Shown: piece by piece, positions 1-5,865 of the stretch
Numbering within the stretch: position 1 is the first letter of the stretch
How the letters are laid out: each line of letters opens with the position of its first letter
Origin: Planctomycetota bacterium
Lineage (GTDB): Bacteria > Planctomycetota > Planctomycetia > Pirellulales > UBA1268
DNA length: 11,383 nucleotides
NCBI GenBank assembly: GCA_003669255.1
Contig: QWPO01000167.1
Span: forward strand, 1-11,383
Reading direction: 5' to 3'
Notes under the pieces: model-generated
What the model saw: the letters and a program-made list of their open reading frames with translations, nothing else
What the model was told of the DNA's origin: nothing
Database searches by the model: none
Program-made: the position numbers and the translations under genes

Positions 1-788
1 GACGTGTTCTTGTAGAACACCATGTAGGCCGGATCCGACGCTCCCACGGCCAAGCCGGCCGCCGTCGTGGCGGTCGTCGTCACCTGCATGCCCTGCAGGT
101 AGATGCCGTCGGTGCCGACGCCCGCGACGGCGGGTGCGAAGCTCGTGCCGTCACCCAGGAGCCGGAAGCCCGCGTTTGAGTGAGGGTTTGTGCTCTGCGT
201 CACCGCACTGACCGCCGAATAGGCGAGCGATGACCCGCTGGCGGTCGTCACCAGCACGGTTGGCACCGTGGTGGCATCGCCGCGGAAGGCCTGGAGTTGC
301 GTCGCTCCCGCCGCCGCCGCGGTGAACTGCGAGCCGTCCCACTTGAGCACGCGGTCGGTGAACTGGTAGGTGAATACCGTGCCGGCGAGGTTGGGCAGCG
401 ACGATGAATCCTTCCACGACCAGTTCGTGCCAGCGAGTTGGCCGCCCGTTGGTGCGGTCGCGTCCCACTGATAGGAGAGCCCGTTCCCCGAGGGATACGT
501 CGTGATGTCGGGCTTGCTGTACCAGGCCGCTTGAGCCGCCGGGTGGAGCGGTGGCGTCGTGCTGTCGGCGACCTCAAAGGGCATCACGTAGATCCGCGTG
601 AGGTCGGTGAGCGTCACTGGACGCGTATCGGTGGAGACGATCTGCCGCGTCTGGATCTTGCCCCCCACGGGATCGAAGGTGAGCTGGTACTCCACGCCGT
701 GGCCAAACGAGACGGCTGCGGCGGCGGGAACGAAGAGGCATGCCGCCACGGCGGCGGGCAGGGAACGGAAACGAAACATCAACCGCAT
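1..788 (-). CDS. Secreted all-beta protein, PEP-CTERM-like, partial (3' end outside window)
   Basis: An open frame with no stop runs from the ATG at 788 off the left edge, giving 262 residues. A Shine-Dalgarno AAGGAG lies 6 nt before this ATG, which fixes the start. The N-terminus is a signal peptide: Arg2, Arg6 and Arg8, then a hydrophobic stretch at about 9-25. The mature chain probably begins near V26-H30. V14-A-A-C17 looks like a lipobox, but Cys17 sits inside the hydrophobic core, so ordinary signal peptidase cleavage is more likely. The rest is rich in Thr, Ser, Gly and aromatic residues and has no cysteine, as in extracellular beta-sandwich proteins. The pattern of a VLKWDG segment, an LLGDG segment and a late SDPAYMVFYKN segment resembles planctomycete secreted proteins that end in a PEP-CTERM sorting signal, but that end would lie outside the window. 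The gene lies 137 bp after the cysteine-rich gene on the same strand. Function is unknown; a role with that neighbour at the cell surface is inference. Confidence 0.8.
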   Translation of the reverse strand, partial: MRLMFRFRSLPAAVAACLFVPAAAAVSFGHGVEYQLTFDPVGGKIQTRQIVSTDTRPVTLTDLTRIYVMPFEVADSTTPPLHPAAQAAWYSKPDITTYPSGNGLSYQWDATAPTGGQLAGTNWSWKDSSSLPNLAGTVFTYQFTDRVLKWDGSQFTAAAAGATQLQAFRGDATTVPTVLVTTASGSSLAYSAVSAVTQSTNPHSNAGFRLLGDGTSFAPAVAGVGTDGIYLQGMQVTTTATTAAGLAVGASDPAYMVFYKNT

Positions 789-794
789 GGAAAA

Positions 795-800
795 CTCCTT
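795..800 (-). promoter_or_regulatory. Ribosome binding site of the secreted-protein gene
   Basis: On the minus strand AAGGAG lies 6 nt before the ATG at 788. It selects this ATG over the in-frame ATG three codons downstream. Confidence 0.7.
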
Positions 801-857
801 GGATATTGACCCCGGCAACGGGCACACGAAGGCCGAGCCGGGAGGGATGAGCTACCG

Positions 858-890
858 CCGGGCGGCAAACGCGCGTTTGCACCAGCCCGG
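858..890 (-). promoter_or_regulatory. Strong stem with 16-bp perfect palindrome in the leader region
   Basis: Positions 865-880 read GCAAACGCGCGTTTGC, a perfect palindrome. It is flanked by complementary CCGGGC (858-863) and GCCCGG (885-890), with only a G on one side and ACCA on the other left unpaired. This can be an RNA hairpin between the cysteine-rich and secreted-protein genes, or a DNA operator for a dimeric repressor. There is no T-run after it on the minus strand, so a classical Rho-independent terminator is not supported. Confidence 0.45.
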
Positions 891-925
891 GGAAGCGACC
901 TGAACGACGAAAGGAAAGGAGGCGT

Positions 926-1570
926 TCAGGCCCGAGGAGGCGGTGTGTCGCTGAGCCGATCGGCCGAGTGGCCGATCTCGTCGGTGATGGAAAGCACGCC
1001 CACCAGCTGCATGCACGGCTCGCAGCGCGGGGCAGTGGGCGGGGGGAGAGATGTCACTGCTGCCGCCCAGCCGGCAAGGACACCGCCGCAGGCGAGCATC
1101 GCCTTCAGCGAGATCACCTTCGACGGCGTGGGGGCGGAGTCACGTTCATCGGCGGGCGCCGGCTGGTGAGACGGGGCGGATGCCGTGGTCGTGCAGCACG
1201 CGGCCGCTTCTGCGGCCGACGAGCAACAGCACGCCGCTGCCGGCGCCTCTGGGGCGGTGGCGGCGACTCGTCGCTGGAGCGCAAAGAGCGTGGCTGGGTC
1301 GAGGCCGTTGATCTCAGCCCAGGCCAAGAGTTCAGCCGGCGAGTTGCAGCAGCAACTGGAAAAGCACTGCTCGGCGGTCGCGCAGCCGCACGGCTTGTCC
1401 ATGCAGGGGAATGGCCGCGAGCGATCCTTGTCGGCGAGCCGATTGGCGGCAGGAGAGCCGGCCTCAGGCGGCGAACCGGCGATGGGAAGCGGCACGCCCG
1501 AGACGACGACCACGTAGGCGGCGAGCATGAGCCAGGTGACCGCCCGCGATGTCAAACTGCCGCGTGCCAT
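926..1570 (-). CDS. Cysteine-rich exported protein of planctomycete type, function unknown
   Basis: The protein has 214 residues. Arg3 and Arg9 precede a hydrophobic segment at about 10-26 that acts as a signal peptide or anchor, followed by a Pro/Ala-rich linker. A first cysteine cluster has Cys56, 61, 63, 69, 73, 74 and 75, and leads into a short helical stretch (about 78-101, with AELLAWAE). A second cluster has Cys114-116 and Cys125-126. A second hydrophobic stretch lies at about 158-176, then Cys183-x-x-Cys186 and a Pro-rich PPPRA end. I recognise this layout from uncharacterised planctomycete proteins, often near metal-transport genes; this is from memory. Fifteen cysteines in 214 residues suggest soft-metal binding (Zn, Cu or Cd) or disulfide bonding; which one is not shown. 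The gene starts 53 bp after the TIM-barrel stop and precedes the secreted-protein gene. No Shine-Dalgarno precedes the ATG; the promoter-like sequence beside it suggests a nearly leaderless transcript. Confidence 0.8.
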   Translation of the reverse strand: MARGSLTSRAVTWLMLAAYVVVVSGVPLPIAGSPPEAGSPAANRLADKDRSRPFPCMDKPCGCATAEQCFSSCCCNSPAELLAWAEINGLDPATLFALQRRVAATAPEAPAAACCCSSAAEAAACCTTTASAPSHQPAPADERDSAPTPSKVISLKAMLACGGVLAGWAAAVTSLPPPTAPRCEPCMQLVGVLSITDEIGHSADRLSDTPPPRA

Positions 1571-1574
1571 GGAT

Positions 1575-1608
1575 CAGAGACTAGACTCTGTTTGCCAGTG
1601 GGTCAAAC
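1575..1608. repeat. Two adjoining inverted repeats ahead of the cysteine-rich gene
   Basis: CAGAG-ACTAGA-CTCTG occupies 1575-1590. GTTTG (1590-1594) and CAAAC (1604-1608) form a second inverted repeat with a 9-bp spacer. They overlap the candidate promoter and could be operator sites. The CAAAC/GTTTG half-site also occurs in the palindrome at 865-880, though with the arms facing the other way. Confidence 0.3.
1578..1606 (-). promoter_or_regulatory. Candidate promoter of the cysteine-rich gene, near-leaderless
   Basis: On the minus strand TTGACC (1606-1601, five of six matches to the -35 consensus) is followed after 17 bp by TAGTCT (1583-1578, three of six matches to -10). The -10 element ends 7 nt before the ATG at 1570, so transcription would begin almost at the start codon. 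The -10 region is also the centre of the inverted repeat CAGAG-N6-CTCTG (1575-1590). The weak -10 match makes this tentative. Confidence 0.3.
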
Positions 1609-1623
1609 ATTGGGCGCGGACGG

Positions 1624-2448
1624 CTACAGGGCCGCGAGGTGGGTCATCGCATCAGCCAGTTCCTCGCGGGCATTTCGTTCATCGACGGGCTCGATGCCGA
1701 TCCAGCCCCGGTAGCCGCGCTCCTCGAGCGCCGCGAACACGGCTGGGAAATCGACCTGGCCGGTGCCAAGCACCACGGCCCGGCCTCGCCCCGCAAACGC
1801 TCCGGCCACCGCGTCGGTCGCATGCACGCTCGCCACATGGTGGCCGAGCACGTCGACCGCGGTGACCGGGTCGTGGCCGTGGACCACGAGCGCGCCGGTG
1901 ACAAGATCGCAGAGGAGGCCTCCTGCAGGCAGTGCGGCGATCAGCCGGGCGAGATCGGCTGGCGCGGCGCGGCCGGCCTCCGCGCACAGCGTGGCACCGA
2001 CATGCTCGCCGAAGTTCGCCAGATCGGTGAGCACATCGACGAGCAGCTGCCACTGGGGCCCGGCCTGCTCCGCGGGAATGTCACCGATGTGATTGAGCAC
2101 GAGCCCGGCCCCGAGGTCATGGGCAAGCTTGAGCGCGGCCTTCGTGGCGGCAATCCGCCCCTCGAGTCGGTCAGGATCGCCGTAGCCGCCGCGGGTGCGG
2201 AACGAGATCGCCGAAATCACGACGCCCTCGTCGCCGAGCCACTTGCGAATCTGCCGCAGGCCGGTCTGCGTCATCTCCGCGGGATCAAGCCCATGCCGCG
2301 CGTCGAGTTCCACACCGTGCACGCCCAGGTCGTGGGCCACGCGGAGCGCCCGCCGGAGGTCCTTGGCGAGCAACGCCGCAGGCACGGAAATACGGGATGT
2401 GTCCATGGGGCGTCGAGAGGGTTCGGATCGCGACAGGCGCGACACCAT
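1624..2448 (-). CDS. Sugar phosphate isomerase/epimerase family protein (xylose-isomerase-like TIM barrel)
   Basis: The long form has 274 residues. Starting instead at the in-frame ATG at 2406 gives 260 residues, beginning MDTSRISVPA, which matches where the fold normally begins. Numbering from that Met, the conserved metal-site residues are Glu33 (GVELDAR), Glu143 (CAEAGR), Asp167 (CDLVTG), His195 and Asp198 (SVHATDA) and Glu239 (GIEPVDE). This is the usual Glu-Asp-His-Glu set of the AP-endonuclease-2/xylose-isomerase-like superfamily, which binds a divalent metal and interconverts sugars or inositol derivatives. The true substrate cannot be told from sequence. It is cytoplasmic, with no signal peptide. 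A Shine-Dalgarno AAAGGA lies 7 nt before the ATG at 2448, supporting the long form, but that start leaves only 17 bp to the divergent Nif3-like gene. The cysteine-rich gene follows 53 bp downstream, but I see no functional link between them. Confidence 0.85.
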   Translation of the reverse strand: MVSRLSRSEPSRRPMDTSRISVPAALLAKDLRRALRVAHDLGVHGVELDARHGLDPAEMTQTGLRQIRKWLGDEGVVISAISFRTRGGYGDPDRLEGRIAATKAALKLAHDLGAGLVLNHIGDIPAEQAGPQWQLLVDVLTDLANFGEHVGATLCAEAGRAAPADLARLIAALPAGGLLCDLVTGALVVHGHDPVTAVDVLGHHVASVHATDAVAGAFAGRGRAVVLGTGQVDFPAVFAALEERGYRGWIGIEPVDERNAREELADAMTHLAAL

Positions 2449-2465
2449 AGTAGTATCCTTTCGCC
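2404..2465. promoter_or_regulatory. Compact divergent start region between TIM-barrel and Nif3-like genes
   Basis: Either 17 bp (ATG at 2448) or 59 bp (ATG at 2406) separates the two divergent start codons. TCCTTT at 2456-2461 is the complement of the AAAGGA that would serve the TIM-barrel start at 2448. No Shine-Dalgarno precedes the Nif3-like ATG at 2466. Promoters for both genes must lie here or inside the opposite coding region. I see no hexamer pair strong enough to name. Confidence 0.4.
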
Positions 2466-3254
2466 ATGCCGACGCTCGAAGCCGTCACCGCCGCCCTGGA
2501 ACAACTCGCCCCGCTGCGGCTGGCGGCGTCTTGGGACTCAGTTGGCTTGCTCGTGGCGCCGCGGCGGGACGCGATCTCGCGGGTGATGACCTGCCTGACG
2601 CTCACGCCCGCGGTCGCGGCAGAGGCGGTTCGCGAGCGGGCCGATCTGGTTGTTTCGCACCACCCTTTGCCGTTTCGGCCCGTCCCGCGGATCACGCCGG
2701 CCACGGGGCCGGGGCGCGTGCTTTTGGATCTGATCGGTGCGGGGGCGGGAATCTGGAGCAGCCACACGGCGTGGGACTCGGCAGCCGGCGGCATCAACGA
2801 CCAGCTCGCGGAACGGCTCGGCCTCGTGCACGTGGCCCCAATCGAGCCCGATGCCGAAGTGCCGCTCGTGGGCTTCGGCCGCGCTGGCACTGCCGAGAAG
2901 GGCTGTCGCGTGGCCGACCTCGCGGCGCGGGCGAGTGTGGCCCTCGGCGTGCAGCATGTGCAGATCGCCGGCGACCCCCACCGGCCGGCCGGCCGCGTGG
3001 GGATTGTCTGCGGATCGGGAGGCGACTGCGTCGAGCAGGTGGTCCGGGGCGGATGCGACACGCTCTTCACCGGCGAGATCAAGCTCCACCAGGCGACCGA
3101 GGCCGAGGCGGCGGGCATGGCGGTGGTGGCCGTGGGCCATCATGCGAGCGAACGTTTTTCGATGGACGTGCTCGCGGATCGTCTCGCCGCAGCCGTGGCT
3201 GGCCTTGCCTGCTGGGCGAGCCGTGACGAGCGGGATCCTCTGGGCTGGTTGTGA
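2466..3254 (+). CDS. Nif3-like dinuclear metal centre protein (YbgI/GTP cyclohydrolase 1 type 2 family)
   Basis: The protein has 262 residues, close to E. coli YbgI and without the PII-like insert of longer members. The family motifs appear in order: WDSVGLL (23-29), SHHPLPF (64-70), HTAWD (100-104), a Gly-rich GGCDTLFTGEIKLHQA segment, and GHHASE (224-229). The five residues that hold two metal ions in YbgI are all present: His65, His66, Asp104, His225 and Glu229. Members form hexameric rings in the cytoplasm. The biochemical role of the family is unsettled; the GTP cyclohydrolase name comes from a few members only. It is divergent from the TIM-barrel gene and first in a plus-strand run, 127 bp before the glycosyltransferase gene, with a hairpin in the gap. 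The ATG at 2466 has no Shine-Dalgarno, but it places the WDSVGLL motif at its usual distance from the N-terminus. Confidence 0.92.
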   Translation: MPTLEAVTAALEQLAPLRLAASWDSVGLLVAPRRDAISRVMTCLTLTPAVAAEAVRERADLVVSHHPLPFRPVPRITPATGPGRVLLDLIGAGAGIWSSHTAWDSAAGGINDQLAERLGLVHVAPIEPDAEVPLVGFGRAGTAEKGCRVADLAARASVALGVQHVQIAGDPHRPAGRVGIVCGSGGDCVEQVVRGGCDTLFTGEIKLHQATEAEAAGMAVVAVGHHASERFSMDVLADRLAAAVAGLACWASRDERDPLGWL

Positions 3255-3268
3255 CGGCAGGGGCTCGG

Positions 3269-3290
3269 ATGGGGCGAAAAACAGCCCCAT
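3269..3290 (+). other. Stem-loop after the Nif3-like gene
   Basis: ATGGGGC (3269-3275) and GCCCCAT (3284-3290) form a perfect 7-bp stem around the loop GAAAAACA, 15 nt after the Nif3-like stop. No T-run follows, so it may be an RNA-processing or Rho-linked end rather than an intrinsic terminator. A second GC-rich inverted pair, GGCGCG and CGCGCC, lies further along in the same gap. Confidence 0.35.
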
Positions 3291-3381
3291 ACCGGCGCGT
3301 TGCCCGGCGGCCGCGGCGCGCCAATACTTGGTGATCCGTCTGCCGGCGTTCCGGCGACCTTCCCAAACGCTTGTGGGTGGC

Positions 3382-4131
3382 ATGGCACGTTTTCTGACCG
3401 CTCTGCCGGTGTTCAATGAGGCGGCCCACGTTGAGGGCGTTCTCGACGAGGTGCTCAAGCACACCGCCGACGTGCTCGTCGTGGATGACGGCTCGACCGA
3501 CGGCACGTCCGACATCCTCGCCGCCCGCGTGGCCCGCCGCGGCGACGTTCGCGTGGTGCGGCATGCCGTGAACGCTGGCTACGGCGCGGCGCTCACCACC
3601 GCCTTCCGCGAGACGCTCGCCGGACCATGGGACGGCCTCGTCACGATCGACTGCGACGGCCAGCACCAGCCGCGGCTGATCCCCGAGTTCGTCGCGGCGG
3701 CGACCGACCTTGCCACGCCGGCCGACATCGTCAGCGGTAGCCGCTACCTCAAGCGGTTCGCCGGCGACAGCCTGCCTCCGGCGGCCCGGCGGCGGATCAA
3801 CGAGGAGGTCACCGCGGAGATCAACGAGCGGCTCGGCCTCGCGCTCACCGATGCCTTCTGTGGGTTCAAGGCCTACTCTCGGCGGGCCCTTGAATGCCTC
3901 CATGTGACGGAAACCGGCTACGCGATGCCCCTGGAGGTCTGGGTGCAGGCGGCGGCGGCGGGTCTGGAAATTGTGGAACTGCCCGTGCCGCTGGTCTACC
4001 TCGACCTGGCGCGAAGTTTCGGAGGCGCTCTGGACGATGCGGCAACCCGTCTGGCCTACTACCGCCGCGTTCTCGATCGGGCTGAGGCGGCCGTCGCCGC
4101 TGCGGCTGGAGGCCATGACGCCTCGGCGTGA
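3382..4131 (+). CDS. Family 2 glycosyltransferase, dolichol-phosphate-mannose-synthase-like
   Basis: The protein has 249 residues. It opens with LTALPVFNEA (5-14), the usual GT2 start, followed by VVDDGSTDGT (33-42) for nucleotide binding. Next comes IDCDGQHQP (89-97), whose Asp90-x-Asp92 binds the metal and the nucleotide-sugar phosphates. A later DAFCGFKAYSRRAL segment and an acceptor-side RSFGGALDD segment are typical of the DPM1/DPG-synthase branch. There is no C-terminal membrane helix, so it is a single GT-A catalytic domain. The likely reaction is transfer of a sugar from a nucleotide sugar to a polyprenyl phosphate or another small acceptor. Both donor and acceptor are unknown. The frame is open far upstream, but the GT2 fold begins exactly at this ATG, with a weak GGTGG before it. 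The BshC-like gene begins 12 bp after its stop, suggesting co-transcription. Confidence 0.88.
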   Translation: MARFLTALPVFNEAAHVEGVLDEVLKHTADVLVVDDGSTDGTSDILAARVARRGDVRVVRHAVNAGYGAALTTAFRETLAGPWDGLVTIDCDGQHQPRLIPEFVAAATDLATPADIVSGSRYLKRFAGDSLPPAARRRINEEVTAEINERLGLALTDAFCGFKAYSRRALECLHVTETGYAMPLEVWVQAAAAGLEIVELPVPLVYLDLARSFGGALDDAATRLAYYRRVLDRAEAAVAAAAGGHDASA

Positions 4132-4143
4132 CGCGATCCGCCC

Positions 4144-5814
4144 ATGGCCATGCCCCCGCGCCGCTATTCCGCTCCCGAGACTTCGGGTGCCCGACTCATC
4201 GACCCGCCGGTCGTGCCCGGCCCGGGATCAGGCTCCATTGAGGCCCTCGTCGACAACAACCGGCTGATCCGCGCGGCCCTCGACGTCCGGATCGGCGATA
4301 TGCGGCTCTGGGAGTTGGTGGCGGCCACCCGCCGTGAGGTGCTGATGGTGGCCGCGGAATACACCGGCCACTACCGCCACGTCGACCGGCCTGCGGACGT
4401 GGCCGACTGGATCGCCCGCCCGATCATCATGGGCGGCCATCAGCCCGAACTCTTCCATCCCGGTGTCTGGCTCAAGAACGCCGCGATCGACGCCTACACC
4501 CGGCAGGTCGGCGGCACGGCGCTGAACCTGGTGGTCGACACCGATCGCTGTGGTCGGGTGACCGCGGCGGTGCCGGTGGGCACACCCGAGTCGGCCCACA
4601 TCGAGGATGTGCCCTTCGACTCGTTCACCGTCGAGGCGGCATGGGAGGAGCGGCCGGTGATCGACGCGGAGTGCTTCGCGTCATTCGGCGACCGCGCCTG
4701 CCGACTGCTCGCACCGCTCGTGCCGCGGCCGATCCTCCGCCCCTGGTGGCCGCTGGTGGTGGAGCGGGCGAAGGCCAGCCACCGGATCGGACTCGGCATC
4801 GCACAGGCGCGGCACATGCTTGAGGAACGGTTCGGCATGGAGACGCTCGAACTGCCGGTGAGCGAGATGATGCGACTGCCGACGGTGATGGTCTTCGTGG
4901 GCTGGCTTCTGGCCCACGCGCGGCAACTGCACGCGGCCTACAACGAGTCACTCGCCGACTACCGTCGGGCACGGGGGGTTCGTGGTCAGGGTCGACCGAT
5001 GCCCGACCTCGCCGTGCGACACGACTCGTCAGGCGAGTGGATCGAAGTGCCGTGGTGGATGTGGTCGCGGGAGGATCCCCGCCGCCGCCGCGTGTTCGCC
5101 AACACATCGACTCCCGGAATCCTGGCGCTCTCCGACATGGAGACGCTCCGGATCGAGCTGCCGATCGGCCTCGACACCTCGCCATCGAAGTGGGTCGATG
5201 CCCTGTCGCGGATGGAGGAGCATTCGATCCGCCTTCGTCCGCGGGCGATCGTGACCACGCTCGTCTCGCGGCTGCTGATTGCCGACGTCTTCGTGCATGG
5301 CATCGGAGGTTCCACCTACGACACGATCACCGACGACGTGGTGCGGAGGCTGATTGGCTCCGACCCGCCCCGGCACGCCGTCGTGTCGGGCACACTCCGC
5401 CTGCCGCTCGCCTCGGCCTTCCCCACGCTCGAGACCGCCGACCCGGCCGCAGCGCTGCTCGGGGCCCGGGCCATGCTCCGGGACCTCCGCTACCACCCCG
5501 AGCGGTACCTTGAGCCGCATGTGTCGCAGCCCGAGAGCGTCCGCGAACTCATCGCCGCCAAACGCCGCTGGATCGAAACACATCCCACCGTCACGCTGGC
5601 GCGGCGGCGATGTCAGGAGATCCGTGCGATCAACGAGCGACTCACCGCGCAGCTCGAGGGTAAACGGCTGGCGGCCGAGGCCGACATGACACGGTGCTCT
5701 GCGGCCGCGAAGGCGCGCACTGTCCTGAGATCGCGAGAAGTCCCCTGGTGTTTTTTCCCGGAAAACGAAGTGAAAAGCTTCCTGCTACTGGAAAACGGTG
5801 CAGGCCCCGCATAG
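4144..5814 (+). CDS. Uncharacterised protein resembling BshC (bacillithiol cysteine-adding enzyme)
   Basis: The protein has 556 residues, near the length of B. subtilis BshC (about 540). No annotated function is known to me. Two segments look like BshC in the right order. GGHQPELFHPGVWLKN (97-112), followed by VVDTDRC (130-136), matches the BshC GGQQAGL...K nucleotide-pocket region. FVHGIGGSTYD (383-393), following LVSRLLIAD, matches the BshC TRPL...GPG-Y region. A charged helical stretch at about 460-520 would correspond to the BshC coiled coil, and the chain ends CFFPENEVKSFLL. BshC joins cysteine to glucosaminyl-malate. Whether this protein does something similar is inference, since overall identity must be low. 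It has no signal peptide or membrane segment. No Shine-Dalgarno is seen before the ATG at 4144. It follows the glycosyltransferase by 12 bp and precedes the GNAT gene by 51 bp. Confidence 0.75.
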   Translation: MAMPPRRYSAPETSGARLIDPPVVPGPGSGSIEALVDNNRLIRAALDVRIGDMRLWELVAATRREVLMVAAEYTGHYRHVDRPADVADWIARPIIMGGHQPELFHPGVWLKNAAIDAYTRQVGGTALNLVVDTDRCGRVTAAVPVGTPESAHIEDVPFDSFTVEAAWEERPVIDAECFASFGDRACRLLAPLVPRPILRPWWPLVVERAKASHRIGLGIAQARHMLEERFGMETLELPVSEMMRLPTVMVFVGWLLAHARQLHAAYNESLADYRRARGVRGQGRPMPDLAVRHDSSGEWIEVPWWMWSREDPRRRRVFANTSTPGILALSDMETLRIELPIGLDTSPSKWVDALSRMEEHSIRLRPRAIVTTLVSRLLIADVFVHGIGGSTYDTITDDVVRRLIGSDPPRHAVVSGTLRLPLASAFPTLETADPAAALLGARAMLRDLRYHPERYLEPHVSQPESVRELIAAKRRWIETHPTVTLARRRCQEIRAINERLTAQLEGKRLAAEADMTRCSAAAKARTVLRSREVPWCFFPENEVKSFLLLENGAGPA

Positions 5815-5817
5815 ATT

Positions 5818-5831
5818 GTCCGCCAACGGAC
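5818..5831 (+). other. Small stem-loop between BshC-like and GNAT genes
   Basis: GTCCG (5818-5822), CCAA, CGGAC (5827-5831) is a perfect 5-bp stem with a 4-nt loop, 3 nt after the BshC-like stop. It is followed by TGATTTGATT, which is only partly T-rich. It could be a weak terminator or attenuator. Confidence 0.25.
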
Positions 5832-5853
5832 TGATTTGATTGCGGCTCCAGGG

Positions 5854-5861
5854 AAAGGAGG
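5854..5861 (+). promoter_or_regulatory. Ribosome binding site of the GNAT gene
   Basis: AAAGGAGG, nearly the full anti-16S complement, ends 4 nt before the ATG at 5866. It decides this start over the in-frame TTG at 5836, which would place the site inside the coding region. Confidence 0.75.
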
Positions 5862-5865
5862 CATC

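Noticed and set aside
151..577. Small open frames of 105 and 109 codons near the left edge
   Set aside because: They overlap the partial secreted-protein gene in other frames. Only the gene ending outside the window has a signal peptide and a ribosome binding site.
788..925. A riboswitch in the leader of the secreted-protein gene (a GGTAGC segment recalled the end of c-di-GMP-I riboswitches)
   Set aside because: The rest of the class I core is not present; only a simple nested stem is visible.
968..1714. A 248-codon plus-strand open frame
   Set aside because: It is opposite the cysteine-rich gene, which has a signal sequence and organised cysteine clusters; the antisense product is a low-complexity Arg/Gly sequence.
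1639..2586. A 315-codon plus-strand open frame
   Set aside because: It is the complement of the TIM-barrel gene, whose minus-strand product has a full set of metal-site motifs.
3079..3381. Extending the glycosyltransferase upstream through its long open frame into the Nif3-like gene
   Set aside because: The upstream translation is the Nif3-like coding region read in another frame, and the GT2 fold begins at the ATG at 3382.
2538..4116. Minus-strand open frames of 325 and 345 codons (2538-3515 and 3079-4116)
   Set aside because: They lie opposite the Nif3-like and glycosyltransferase genes, both firmly identified by their motifs; the antisense products are Arg/Gly/His-rich and match nothing.
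5836..5865. Upstream TTG start for the GNAT gene
   Set aside because: It would put the near-perfect AAAGGAGG site inside the coding region; the ATG at 5866 is placed directly after that site.
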